In this document: positions 42,140 to 51,396 of the stretch, in pieces | How the letters are laid out: every line of letters begins with the position of its first letter | Numbering within the stretch: position 1 is the stretch's first letter | Assembly: GCA_905236065.1 (NCBI GenBank) | Contig: CAJONZ010000071.1 | Span: 44,587 to 108,586, forward strand | DNA length: 64,000 nucleotides | Direction of reading: 5' to 3' | From: an uncultured Bacteroidaceae bacterium | GTDB lineage: Bacteria; Bacteroidota; Bacteroidia; Bacteroidales; Bacteroidaceae | The notes under the pieces: model-generated | Seen by the model: the letters and a program-made list of their open reading frames with translations, nothing else | The model's database searches: none | Told to the model about the DNA's origin: nothing | Position numbers and translations under genes: made by a program

Positions 42140-42826
42140 TTATTCACCCAGGATGATGTTGTAGATAGTTGTAGCATCCTGACCGTCAATAGCACCGTCC
42201 TCGTTGACATCTGGGAGGACAGGGTTGTTCTCGCGGATAGTACCATTCAGGATGTCATCATACAGTACTGTTACGTCCTGACCATCAACTGATTGGTCTG
42301 CGTTCAAGTCACCAAGAGCTCTTGACAAGGCGTTGTATGCGAGGTCATTGAGTGTAGCGGCAACGTTGCCTTCCTTAGAGAGGTCAATCTTGTTCACAGC
42401 TGCCTCAAGAGCCTGACCTTTCTCAAGTGAAGCGTCAGCCTTGATGGGAACGTAAACAACCGGAGCCTCCTCAGTCTTGAGGATGTTAGAGATGCAAGCA
42501 ACCTTGTATGTGCCGTCGTTCTGAGCAGCGCCTACGAGAATTGCATAGTTGCCCTTGAAAGTGTCGTCAGACAACTGCGAGAGGTCTGTTACGACTGCGG
42601 TGCCTGTTGGGAAGTTGGCTGACATCGGAGTGGCAGTGTCCACGGTGATGCCTGCTGGCAGTGTCATAGAGAAGCCAGAAGCCAAGAGGGTGCTGGTCTC
42701 AGCAAACTTCACTGCTACAACCGATGATTTCCCTGGCACGACAATCACGTCATTCACCTGCATGGTCTGAGCCGATGCTGTCATTCCTGCAACGAGCAGG
42801 AGAAGAGAGGAAAAAATCTTCTTCAT
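42140..42826 (-). CDS. Secreted protein with C-terminal type I dockerin
   Basis: 228 residues. Signal peptide (MKKIFSSLLLLVAGMTASAQ), a cohesin-like or adhesion-type sandwich at about 25-150 (VPGKSSVVAVKFAETSTLLASGFSMTLPAG), and a dockerin at about 168-228. Both calcium loops are complete: DLNADQSVDGQD and DVNEDGAIDGQD, each followed by a helix (VTVLYDDIL, ATTIYNIIL). Dockerins dock onto cohesins in cellulosome-type or surface complexes. The presence of both kinds of fold in one small protein is notable. It lies 40 bases upstream of the 41431 gene. Confidence 0.75.
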   Translation of the reverse strand: MKKIFSSLLLLVAGMTASAQTMQVNDVIVVPGKSSVVAVKFAETSTLLASGFSMTLPAGITVDTATPMSANFPTGTAVVTDLSQLSDDTFKGNYAILVGAAQNDGTYKVACISNILKTEEAPVVYVPIKADASLEKGQALEAAVNKIDLSKEGNVAATLNDLAYNALSRALGDLNADQSVDGQDVTVLYDDILNGTIRENNPVLPDVNEDGAIDGQDATTIYNIILGE

Positions 42827-42855
42827 AGTGATTTAATTTTTTGTTTTGGTTCGCT

Positions 42856-42884
42856 CGCTAAGGGGATGTTTCTCCCCTTTAGCG
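42856..42884 (-). repeat. GC-rich hairpin upstream of the dockerin gene
   Basis: CGCTAAGGGGA (42856-42866) pairs with TCCCCTTTAGCG (42873-42884) with one bulged T. No T-run follows on the minus strand, so it may be a leader structure or processing site between the 42934 and 42140 genes. Confidence 0.45.
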
Positions 42885-42933
42885 GGCGGAAAGTTAATAA
42901 TAAGAATATCTGTTAATTATTTTCGTTGAGTGA

Positions 42934-45696
42934 TTATTTGGCGTATTTGCCGATGGCTTCGGTAATCTTGTTGATAGTTATCGTTCCGCCATTAATGTAT
43001 TCCTTGATGAGTCCCTTGATGTTGTCCAGTTCGTTCGCCTTTCCTTCGGCAGCAGCCTTGTCTTCGTAGTACTTCTCGGATGGGCCACAATAGCGAAGGT
43101 GAACAGAACCGATACCGTAAGCGTTAGGAGAGTAGGTGCAATATTCACCTGTGTCGTGGTTGAGACCAGCGTTCATACCATCGAGACCGAATTTCAGGAC
43201 TTCCTCGCCGTCGGTAGCCTTGTCGTAGCCGATGGTGTATTTCCATGGTGTGTAGTCGCCAATCACAGTTTGGCCGTCCTTCACGCCTGTGTAAATCTCA
43301 ATGGAATCCTGAGCGGCTGCGGCTGCCGAACCGAATACGAGGTAGATACCTGTGTAGTAGATGGTGTCGCGACCCACTTCGATATTCATCTCTTCCCATT
43401 CTTCAGTCTCTTCATTGTAAACAACCTGTGTTTCGGTCTTCACGTTGACGGTGCGGAATGTCATGCCGTGAGAGTCGTCGGTGATACAGTATGCCTGACA
43501 AACGAAGTCGTAGTGACCAGCCTTGGTTACGGTGACTTCCTGATAGAGAGAACCCTTTGGATTACCTGTGTAACCACGCCACATACCTGCACGGTTCACA
43601 TCCTCGAAGAGGTATTCACCATCAGCATTCTTGCCACCATCGCCTACGCGGAAGTAAGCCTTTGAGTCTGTTGTGTTGGAAACCCAGCCCGTGTGGTTGG
43701 TTGCGTCGTTCCAGTAAGTAGTCGTACCACCGGCGATGTTGCCACTCTTTGCGGAGAAGTCACCGTCCACGATGGCTACCTCTGCGGGTGCGCCATAGGA
43801 AGCACCACTCTCATAGAAGGCATCCAGTACGTCGCTGAGTGCGGAGAACATGTCAGTGTATTCGTCAAACTGGTTTGTTGTAGAGAGAGCGGCCAACAGT
43901 TCTTTTGCTGCATCAAGCGCAGTGTTCAGCTCGTCTGGGTCGCAGCTTGCATAGTCTGGATTGACGAGCGCAGCCTCAGTCTCGGCAACCTTGGCTACCA
44001 AGTTTTGGTATGGCTTGTTCTGTGCGGCTACGAAGTTGTTTGCCCACTGGAAGTTGCGAACGAGCTGGAACTCCAGACGGGTCACACCGTCTTCACCGTA
44101 GAGCTCAACACCTGTATATTTAGCCCAGTCTTCCAGTTCCTCGTTGGTAGCCACGCGGGCATCCTCGCCGTCCTCGTTGAACCAGCCAGCTGTGAGCACA
44201 GCCTGATAGTAGCCGTCCCAGTTGGTCAGGGCGTTGGCGATGGAGTCCTGCTCCCATGGGTAGTCCTTGTTGCCCTGCTTGGCGATGAGTGCATCGCGCT
44301 GTGACTTGGCGGCGTTCCACTGTGTCAGGAAGGCATTCCAGAGTTCCTTGCGGTGGAGCTTCTCCTCAACGGTTTCGCCCTCTTCTGCGTTGATGGTACG
44401 CACTTCAAGGTTCGTAACCTGGAAAGTCGAACCAGCGGTGTGGCCTTCCCACCAGAAACCAGCCTCGAAGGTTTCGCCTTCTTTCAGCTCTGCGATGTAG
44501 TAGAATTTCTGCCAGTCCTCACCCTTGATGATACCGAGGTCGAGGGTATCGCTACCAATGAACATCTTCACGTTCTTCTCCAGAGTGTAAGTCCAGTTGT
44601 AGTTCTTGTCGCAGTTTGCATTGCGGATTTCACCTGCGATGTAGTATTTGCTGCCAGCTGGTAGGTTTTCGTTGTAGAGTGCTATAGAACCTGCGTTATT
44701 TGCGTAGCTGCCCTGAATCTGCTTGTTGAAAAAGTTTGCTCCATCGGAATGCAACCAGTTATCGCCACGGAACATGAAGCCTTTGAGCAACTGACCGTTA
44801 CTGATAGTACCTCGGTTGTATTTGCCAAAGTTCGTAATGCCAATGGTGGAGAAGTAGCTTGCAAGGTTAGAAGATTTCTGATCCAAAAAGCCCGTGAAGG
44901 CATCGTCCAACATGGCCTGGAACTCTTCCATTTCCTGCTTGTTGTCGGCAGCACCTTCCTCTACCATGCCGAGGTATGTCTCAATCACCTCGTTCAGTTC
45001 AGTAGCGTCGCCTTCGCTGAAATTCGGGTCGACTTTCAGGCGCTCGATGTACTCAATCTTCTTGTCCATGATGCGGGTGTCATACACCTCTGCAACCTCA
45101 ACAACCTCTACGTCAGCAAGGACGGTATTGGTGGTGAGACGACCGAATACGACGTTGAGGTAGTGTGCCTGTGGCGTTTCAACGTCTGGCTGGGTGAGGG
45201 AGTCAGCATCGGTGAAGGAGAAAGAGATAGTTGTCCACTCGCCGTTCAGAATGGTGGCGGTGGTGGCAACCTGTGTGTAGTCTGTGCCTGCTGTGCCTAC
45301 ACGAACACCGTCGGCAGAAGGTGCTCCGTTGGTAATGAAAGCGTTAAGCTCGTTCTGTGCGCCCGGAGTCACAGAAGAGGTTGTTTCGTTTACACCTTTA
45401 ATCTTGAAGGTTACGATGTAAGTGGAACCCCAAGTGAGAGGAACGTTTGTGAAAAGCAATTGTGCGCCCTCGCTACCGTCCAGGCTCTGGAGGCAGTTTT
45501 CGGTGGCATCTTCCTCCTGATAGGGAGACCAGATGTCCACATCTAATGCGTCGCTCCAAGCGTTCAGTGGTTGAACCAGGTTTTGGCTGGCCACCTTGAA
45601 CTTAGCGTTAGTTGTATAAATGTAGTCGCCTACTTCGTATGCGAAGGAGGCCGTGGCTACCATTACAGCTAAGATTGAAAGTAGAAATTTCTTCAT
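42934..45696 (-). CDS. Large secreted protein of unknown function with dockerin-like tail
   Basis: 920 residues with signal peptide MKKFLLSILAVMVATASFA. It appears to hold several galactose-binding-like beta domains (GDYIYTTNAKFKVASQNLVQPLN at the start, IVDGDFSAKSGNIAGGTTTYWND near 645) and helical linkers (AKSQRDALIAKQ, ALVNPDYASCDPDELNTALDAAKELL). The last 20 residues (TITINKITEAIGKYAK) look like half a dockerin helix-loop and resemble the tail of the rhamnosidase at 14204. I do not recognise a family. It is likely a surface or secreted glycan-binding or adhesion protein. Confidence 0.6.
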   Translation of the reverse strand: MKKFLLSILAVMVATASFAYEVGDYIYTTNAKFKVASQNLVQPLNAWSDALDVDIWSPYQEEDATENCLQSLDGSEGAQLLFTNVPLTWGSTYIVTFKIKGVNETTSSVTPGAQNELNAFITNGAPSADGVRVGTAGTDYTQVATTATILNGEWTTISFSFTDADSLTQPDVETPQAHYLNVVFGRLTTNTVLADVEVVEVAEVYDTRIMDKKIEYIERLKVDPNFSEGDATELNEVIETYLGMVEEGAADNKQEMEEFQAMLDDAFTGFLDQKSSNLASYFSTIGITNFGKYNRGTISNGQLLKGFMFRGDNWLHSDGANFFNKQIQGSYANNAGSIALYNENLPAGSKYYIAGEIRNANCDKNYNWTYTLEKNVKMFIGSDTLDLGIIKGEDWQKFYYIAELKEGETFEAGFWWEGHTAGSTFQVTNLEVRTINAEEGETVEEKLHRKELWNAFLTQWNAAKSQRDALIAKQGNKDYPWEQDSIANALTNWDGYYQAVLTAGWFNEDGEDARVATNEELEDWAKYTGVELYGEDGVTRLEFQLVRNFQWANNFVAAQNKPYQNLVAKVAETEAALVNPDYASCDPDELNTALDAAKELLAALSTTNQFDEYTDMFSALSDVLDAFYESGASYGAPAEVAIVDGDFSAKSGNIAGGTTTYWNDATNHTGWVSNTTDSKAYFRVGDGGKNADGEYLFEDVNRAGMWRGYTGNPKGSLYQEVTVTKAGHYDFVCQAYCITDDSHGMTFRTVNVKTETQVVYNEETEEWEEMNIEVGRDTIYYTGIYLVFGSAAAAAQDSIEIYTGVKDGQTVIGDYTPWKYTIGYDKATDGEEVLKFGLDGMNAGLNHDTGEYCTYSPNAYGIGSVHLRYCGPSEKYYEDKAAAEGKANELDNIKGLIKEYINGGTITINKITEAIGKYAK

Positions 45697-45781
45697 ACGG
45701 TTGGTTTTTGGTTAAATTAAATAGGTTATTGATAAAAAGTATGCTCTTTTGCTGTTTTATTACAATTATACAATTTGGGCA

Positions 45782-45789
45782 CAAAATTA
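45782..45789 (-). promoter_or_regulatory. -7 box for the 920-residue protein
   Basis: TAATTTTG on the minus strand, about 86 bases upstream of the ATG at 45696. The leader between is AT-rich. Confidence 0.5.
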
Positions 45790-45955
45790 GTGTAATTTTT
45801 TGATAAACCTAAAATAGTTTGAGGAAAAAATAAAAAAAAGTTGGAAAAAAATCTTTTTTGGCTGTTTTTGGGTGCTAAAAAGGCATTTTTGAGGTAAGGG
45901 AGCCTGTTCCGTCTGTCATTTGCCCGTTTACGTTTTCCCTTTTTCGTTACAAAAG

Positions 45956-46059
45956 TGACGCAGAACTCTATCGGAGATGACGCAGTACTCTACAAAAGAT
46001 GACGCTGAACTGTATTCGTTTCTACAGTTCAGCGTCATTTTCGATGCAGTTCAGCGTCG
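45956..46059. repeat. 22-base-period repeat element C
   Basis: Direct copies TGACGCAGAACTCT, TGACGCAGTACTCT and TGACGCTGAACTGT start at 45956, 45978 and 46000, 22 bases apart. Inverted copies ACAGTTCAGCGTCA (46024-46037) and GCAGTTCAGCGTCG (46046-46059) are also 22 apart. Copy three and the first inverted copy form a 15-bp hairpin with loop TTCGTTTC and a T-run on the plus side. It lies in the 396-base gap between the SusD stop and the next minus-strand gene and may also terminate the SusC/SusD operon. Confidence 0.8.
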
Positions 46060-46092
46060 TTTTCGGATGAAGGGCTTGTGCCCTCCGTGCGT

Positions 46093-47961
46093 CTATTTCT
46101 TGAAGGGCAGGTACCAGTTCTGCTCGATGGCAAGGGACTTGACGGGGGCGTTGTCCTTCACCTTGTCGGCCAGCCATGCGTTGCCGGGGAGGCCGGCACG
46201 GTTCTTATGGCGGGCAAAGCGCATGAGGTCGTACCAACGGGTTCCCTCGAAGCAGAATTCCATGGCCTCTTCGTCGCAAAGCAACTCTTCCATGGCCATG
46301 ATGGTGTCGGCCTTGGTGGTCGTGGCAGCTGTGAGACGGTTGGCCAGGCCGGGATAGAGGGCGGGGTTCTCGGCCAGCTGGGTCAACTTGCGGCCAATCT
46401 CTGCGGCAAACTGATAGGGCGAAGAGCCTGGGTAGTTACCGTCGGCGGTGACGCCGGCTCCACGCTGGTGGATGGGCTTGGAACGCTCGTAGAAGATGTC
46501 GCCGTTCTTTTCGTTGAGGAAGGTGTTGCGGAAGAAAGCCTTGCCCTTGTCGGAAAGCCAGGTGTTGGTCTGGGCCGTGTCGTTGGCGGTGATGCCCTCT
46601 TTGAGGAAGGCGAAGGCCACGTCGGGCATCTCCATGCGGTTGAGTGCCTCGCAGAGGTGCAGATAGACGGTGGCAGTGCGGTAGAGGATGATGTTTCCGC
46701 TCTGGAACTTGTTGATCCACTCTATTTCCTCTTCCTCGCCCGCAGTGGATTGCTGGGAGCTGTTGCGCATGATGGCCAGTGAGCGCATGTCGCCGTAGTT
46801 GCCGGAGGTGATGTCCTTGCCGAGGAGGCCGCCGAGCACATTCTCATAATAGTAGTAGGGCAGGCTTTCGGTGAGGGTCTTGTAGGCATCGGAGGGCAGC
46901 AGCTGGATGTCCTCTCGCCAGCAGTCGCGGGTTGTGAGAGCATAATAGTCGTAGCCGAAGGTGTAGGGAACGGCGGTGACGGTTCCGCGCACACGGCTGA
47001 CGGACATGGGGATGTAGCTGACGATGTCGGTCGTGTTGTTATTGGCAAAGAGATTGTTGTAGGCTGGGCTGCTGGCGATGGTTGCACGCATGTTGGTCGG
47101 CACGGGGTCCTCGTCGCTGCGGAGACGGAACGGCGCAATCACGGAGGGAGCGGTCGTCTCGGTCGTGGTCAGGTAGTTGATGAAGCTGTTGGCCGCCTTC
47201 TCGTACTGTCCGCTCTCCAGATAGAGGTCGCCGAGAATGACATCGACGGGAATGAAGCAACGGCGTGTGTCCATTGACTTAGACTGGTTGAAATTGGTGG
47301 TTCCGCAGGGAATATTCGTTCCGTAGTTAGGTACGGGAACGCCCGCGTACTGCTCCAGGTCGGGGCAGAGGGCGGCGGCAATCTCGTTGATGCCGTAGGA
47401 AGGGAAGTTGTTGTCGTCAATCTGAGAGATGGTGACCAAGGGCTCGGTGAAGAAGGGCACCTGGCCGTAGTTGCGTACAAGCTGCAGATAGGCCCAGGCA
47501 CGGTATGCCTTCACGGCGGCGTATTCGGGTCGTGTCACCTTGGTGGCGCCTGTGAGCAGGGTGGTGTCGCGGTGGGCGAGGTAGTAGTTGCAGTTGTTGA
47601 TGACGCTGTAATAGACGTAGGCGCTGTCGTACTTGTTGCTCAGGTCGGCGCTGAAGTTGGCCAGCTGGCGCAGGTTGTTGTCGGTGTAGTCGGTGGTCTT
47701 TACCAGCTCGCCGCGCATTTCGCCCTGGAAGAAGTATTGGTCGGCCAGTTGCTGCATGGCCTGTGCGATGCCGAACGCATAGAAGACGGAGTCGGTCTTC
47801 TCGCCCATTTCCGGGTTGAAGTTCTGGCGGTCGCTGTCGGCATCCATCATGCCGGAGCAGGAGGATAGGGTTGAAAGTGAAAAGTTGAAGGCGATGAAGC
47901 CCAGCAGGGTCAGGGTTGCACTTTTCATCTTTCCGATATGATTGTTCATTATTTTCATCAT
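46093..47961 (-). CDS. SusD-like nutrient-binding lipoprotein
   Basis: 622 residues, RagB/SusD family. N-terminal signal and lipobox (FSLSTLSSCSG). The helical TPR-like core starts with FGIAQAMQQLADQYFFQGEMRGELV and AYRAWAYLQLVRNYGQVPFFTEPL; the closing region has LLCDEEAMEFCFEGTRWYDLMRFARHKN and NWYLPFKK. SusD lids a SusC transporter and binds the ligand on the cell surface. The start may be any of several Met within 11 codons. It is the last gene of the 17.5 kb set; its SusC partner is 81 bases upstream. Confidence 0.88.
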   Translation of the reverse strand: MMKIMNNHIGKMKSATLTLLGFIAFNFSLSTLSSCSGMMDADSDRQNFNPEMGEKTDSVFYAFGIAQAMQQLADQYFFQGEMRGELVKTTDYTDNNLRQLANFSADLSNKYDSAYVYYSVINNCNYYLAHRDTTLLTGATKVTRPEYAAVKAYRAWAYLQLVRNYGQVPFFTEPLVTISQIDDNNFPSYGINEIAAALCPDLEQYAGVPVPNYGTNIPCGTTNFNQSKSMDTRRCFIPVDVILGDLYLESGQYEKAANSFINYLTTTETTAPSVIAPFRLRSDEDPVPTNMRATIASSPAYNNLFANNNTTDIVSYIPMSVSRVRGTVTAVPYTFGYDYYALTTRDCWREDIQLLPSDAYKTLTESLPYYYYENVLGGLLGKDITSGNYGDMRSLAIMRNSSQQSTAGEEEEIEWINKFQSGNIILYRTATVYLHLCEALNRMEMPDVAFAFLKEGITANDTAQTNTWLSDKGKAFFRNTFLNEKNGDIFYERSKPIHQRGAGVTADGNYPGSSPYQFAAEIGRKLTQLAENPALYPGLANRLTAATTTKADTIMAMEELLCDEEAMEFCFEGTRWYDLMRFARHKNRAGLPGNAWLADKVKDNAPVKSLAIEQNWYLPFKK

Positions 47962-48042
47962 TGTGTCTATCGTTTTTTATGGCTAAACGCTATAAGTGCC
48001 GAGTTGCCGTATTTAAACTTTCTGCTTATAACTTTTAACGGA

Positions 48043-51000
48043 TTAGAGGTTAATCTTTACGCCAAGGAGGAAGGAGCGTCCCTGTGCCAGGTTTCCGGCA
48101 TCGATGCCCTGGTAGAGCACGCCGTTGGCAATGCTAAACTCTGGGTCGGCACCGAGATACTTGGTGAGGGTGAAGACGTTGCGTGCCTCGGCCCAGACAG
48201 TGAGTCCTTGCAGCCATGACCAGGAGTTGGGCACGGGAATGCGGTAGGAGAGGTTGACGGCCTTCAGGCGGAGGTAGCTGCCGTCCTCAATCCAGCGATC
48301 GCTGAAGCGGTTGTTGCCCAGCGGGTCGCCGTAGTTGAGGCGTGGAATGTCGGTCTGCTGTCCCTCGTAGCGCCAGTGGCCAGTCTCGGCCACCTGCTGG
48401 TTGTAAAAGTTGCTTCCAGAGTTGAGGATGGAGCGCTGGTAGTTGTAGATGTCGTTGCCCAGGCTGTAGCTGAAGTTGAGGCCGAGGGTGAGGCGCTTGA
48501 AATTGAGGGTGGCGAAGATGTTGCCGTAGATGTCGGGGTTGGGGTCGCCGATGACGGTCTTGTCGCTCTCGTTGATGATGCCGTCGCCGTTGAGGTCGAG
48601 GAAGTGGATGTCGCCGGCCTGATAGTCGATTTTCTGTCCGGCGGCATTCTCCATGTAGAGATAGGTGGTCGTCTGGCCGTCGGCGTTGATGTGCTCCTTG
48701 CCGTATCGGGCTGCTTCCTCAGCGTTGGCGAAGACGCCTGCGGTCTGGTAGCCGTAGAAGACGCCGACAGGGTTACCCACGGCGGTGAGGACGTTGTTGT
48801 CGCCATAGACGGAAGAGGTGAAGTCGCCGTCGGGCAGGGCTGTCACCTTGTTCTTATAGTGGCCAAGGGTTGCGCCCATCTCGAAGTTCCAGCTCTTTTT
48901 CACAATCGGCTTGAAACTGAGGGTGGCCTCGAAGCCCACGTTGCGCAGGGAGCCGCCGTTGGTCCAGTATTTGTTGATACCTCCGATGGGGTTCTCAAAG
49001 GTCTTGAGCGTGAGGATGTCGCTGGTGTTGTGAATGTAGTAATTGAAGGCGAAGGAGATGCGGTTATCGACGAAGTTACCCTCCAAGCCGGCGTTGAACT
49101 TCTTGGTGAGTTCCCACTTGATTTTGTCGTTGCCGATGTTGGTAAGCTTGGAACCGATGGTGTTGTAGTTGTAGCGCACGGCAGTGTAGGAGGTCTGTGC
49201 GGCATAGTTGGAGATGTGGTCGTTGCCGCTGGTGTCGAAGCCCACGTTGATGCGGAGGTAGTTGACACCCTTGTTCTTTTGGAACCACTTCTCGTTGGTG
49301 AGCACCCATCCGGCCTGTATGCTTGGGAAAAAGGCCCAGCCCACGCCGAACATCTTGGTGCCGGCTTTGGCTCCGAAACGGCTGTTCGATTCAGCCAAGA
49401 GGGAGAGGGTGGCGAAGAAGCGGTTCTGGTAGTTGTAGTCGGCGTTGGCGTACCACTGTATCTGCTTCCAAACGTCGGCAGCACCCGTCGAGGTGGGATA
49501 GCCGGACGAGGAGGAGAGGGTGGGGTTCTTGTCGGGAGTCTCGGAGGTGTATTCCGTTGCCAGCACAGAGCTGTCGTAGGAGAATCTGTTGAAGCGGAAT
49601 CCGCCGAACAGCTTGATGTAATGGCTTCCGTAGAGGTTTTCCCAGTCGATGCGGGTGTTGCTGACAATGTTGTTCTCCTTGGCCTGGAAGGAGCTGACCT
49701 TTGAATAGACGGTTCCGAGGTCGCTGATGGTGTAGCTGGGCACGCCGGTGAAGGGACGGAAGTAGCGCTGTGAGTTGCGGATGAGGCTGTAGCTGATTGT
49801 CTCAGAAATCTTCAGGTGCTTGTTCACCTCCCAGGTGGGGGCGAGCAACACGTTGAAGTAGGTGTTCTCGTTCTTGTTCTTGTTGTCGCCCTTTCCGTGT
49901 ACGAGGATGGATGTGGGGTTGGCCAGGGACTGCGCTGTGCCCAGGGAACTCTGTACCTGATTGAGCTGCTCAAAGATGTCGTCGTAGCCACTGAGGATGC
50001 TGGAGTAGTCCTTGATGATGGCATTGTACTCATAGGGTGCCACGAGCGGCGACTTGATGAGCGAGAGGAAAGTGGGCGAAGTGATGGTTCCCTGTGTGAG
50101 GTCGGCGGGAATGGCCATGTCGAACACGTTGCTGTTGATGCGCGAGATGGAAAGGTCGAACTTTGTCGTCACCCGCTTGAAGACCTCAATGTCGGTGTTG
50201 AAGCGGATGTTCATGCGGTCGAAGTCGTTCTCCTTGGCGGTGTTCTTGGCCTTCATGTAACCGAGTGAGAGGTTGTACATGCCGACGTCGTCGCCACCCT
50301 GCACGTTGATGTTGTAGTTCTGGGTGATGGCGTTGCGGTAGGTCTCCTTGCTCCAGTCGGTGTCGTTATGGTAGGTGTTGTAGTAGTAGCCGTTGGGGTC
50401 GTCGTTGAGGAAGTTGAACGGGATGCTCTTCACATAGTTCTGCTGTGCCATGACGGTGCCAATCATTTCGGTGGCATAGGTGCGGTACTGGCTGGCGTTC
50501 ATCATGGTCGGACTGGCTGGAATGAGCTGGATGCCGGCGTAGATGTCTGCATCGATGCGTGTGGCCATGGAGTGGCCGCGCTTGGTGTTGATGAGGATGA
50601 CGCCGTTGCCTCCGCGTGAACCGTAGAGGGCGGTGGCGTTCTTCAAGACCTCGACGCTCTCGATGTCGCTGGGCGAGAGGTTTGCCAGGATGTTCATGAA
50701 CTGTCCGCTGTGCAGGGCACCACGGTCGAGCATCATGTCCTGCTCGATGCCGTCAACGACGATGAGGGGCTGGGCGTTGGCGTTGAGCGAGTTCAAGCCT
50801 CGGATGAACATGGAGGCTCCGTTCTCGATGGCCCCTGAACGGGTGATGGCCCGGATGTCGCCCTGAAGCTGGCGGGTGATGTCGCCGTCGATGGTGGCGT
50901 AGTGCGACTCAATCTCGGCCTTCTTGGATGCCGTGTAGTTGGTCTGGTCGCCGTACATCTTTGCAAAGTGGTCGCTCAACATTTTGACGTTGATGCTTGT

Positions 51001-51375
51001 GAGCGTGTCGTCGGGGTTGATGGCCACCTGTTGGCTCAGGTACTCTGGTGAATAGACGTAGAGGGACGTGATGAATCGGGGCACCTTTATGGTGAAGTTA
51101 CCCTCCTCGTCGGTCAGGGCTGTGTATTGCTTGTTGCCCAGCGCCTGGATTTGCACACCGGCGAGCGGTGACTGGGTGCCGAGGTCGATGATGTTGCCAC
51201 GGAGTGTGACGGTGGGGTATGTCTTTTTTGCCTTGACAGCCTTGGCGGGCTTGTGCTCCGGTGCTTTCTCCTCCGCTTCGTCCTGGGCAAATGCGGCTGT
51301 GGCAGAGGCCATCATGAATGCAAGGAGGGACAGGCGCAGGCCCTGGCGTTGTATGGTTGAAAATATCTTTGTCAT
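48043..51375 (-). CDS. SusC-like TonB-dependent outer-membrane transporter
   Basis: 1110 residues. Signal peptide, a Lys/Glu-rich linker (EEKAPEHKPAKAVKAKK), a carboxypeptidase-like domain (TLRGNIIDLGTQSPLAGVQI), then the plug with FIRGLNSLNANAQPLIVVDGIEQ and DIESVEVLKNATALYGSRGGNGVILINTK, and a 22-stranded barrel. It carries bound ligand across the outer membrane with TonB energy. The usual TonB-box is not obvious. It pairs with the SusD downstream and lies 21 bases from the FAS1-type gene upstream. Confidence 0.9.
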   Translation of the reverse strand: MTKIFSTIQRQGLRLSLLAFMMASATAAFAQDEAEEKAPEHKPAKAVKAKKTYPTVTLRGNIIDLGTQSPLAGVQIQALGNKQYTALTDEEGNFTIKVPRFITSLYVYSPEYLSQQVAINPDDTLTSINVKMLSDHFAKMYGDQTNYTASKKAEIESHYATIDGDITRQLQGDIRAITRSGAIENGASMFIRGLNSLNANAQPLIVVDGIEQDMMLDRGALHSGQFMNILANLSPSDIESVEVLKNATALYGSRGGNGVILINTKRGHSMATRIDADIYAGIQLIPASPTMMNASQYRTYATEMIGTVMAQQNYVKSIPFNFLNDDPNGYYYNTYHNDTDWSKETYRNAITQNYNINVQGGDDVGMYNLSLGYMKAKNTAKENDFDRMNIRFNTDIEVFKRVTTKFDLSISRINSNVFDMAIPADLTQGTITSPTFLSLIKSPLVAPYEYNAIIKDYSSILSGYDDIFEQLNQVQSSLGTAQSLANPTSILVHGKGDNKNKNENTYFNVLLAPTWEVNKHLKISETISYSLIRNSQRYFRPFTGVPSYTISDLGTVYSKVSSFQAKENNIVSNTRIDWENLYGSHYIKLFGGFRFNRFSYDSSVLATEYTSETPDKNPTLSSSSGYPTSTGAADVWKQIQWYANADYNYQNRFFATLSLLAESNSRFGAKAGTKMFGVGWAFFPSIQAGWVLTNEKWFQKNKGVNYLRINVGFDTSGNDHISNYAAQTSYTAVRYNYNTIGSKLTNIGNDKIKWELTKKFNAGLEGNFVDNRISFAFNYYIHNTSDILTLKTFENPIGGINKYWTNGGSLRNVGFEATLSFKPIVKKSWNFEMGATLGHYKNKVTALPDGDFTSSVYGDNNVLTAVGNPVGVFYGYQTAGVFANAEEAARYGKEHINADGQTTTYLYMENAAGQKIDYQAGDIHFLDLNGDGIINESDKTVIGDPNPDIYGNIFATLNFKRLTLGLNFSYSLGNDIYNYQRSILNSGSNFYNQQVAETGHWRYEGQQTDIPRLNYGDPLGNNRFSDRWIEDGSYLRLKAVNLSYRIPVPNSWSWLQGLTVWAEARNVFTLTKYLGADPEFSIANGVLYQGIDAGNLAQGRSFLLGVKINL

Positions 51376-51396
51376 ATTCTTGATGCTTTTATGGGG

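Noticed and set aside
45977-46357. 126-residue ORF over repeat element C
   Set aside because: Overlaps the SusD 3' end and the repeat; the peptide is a translation of the repeat only.
48376-49704. 442-residue plus-strand ORF
   Set aside because: Antisense of the SusC gene.
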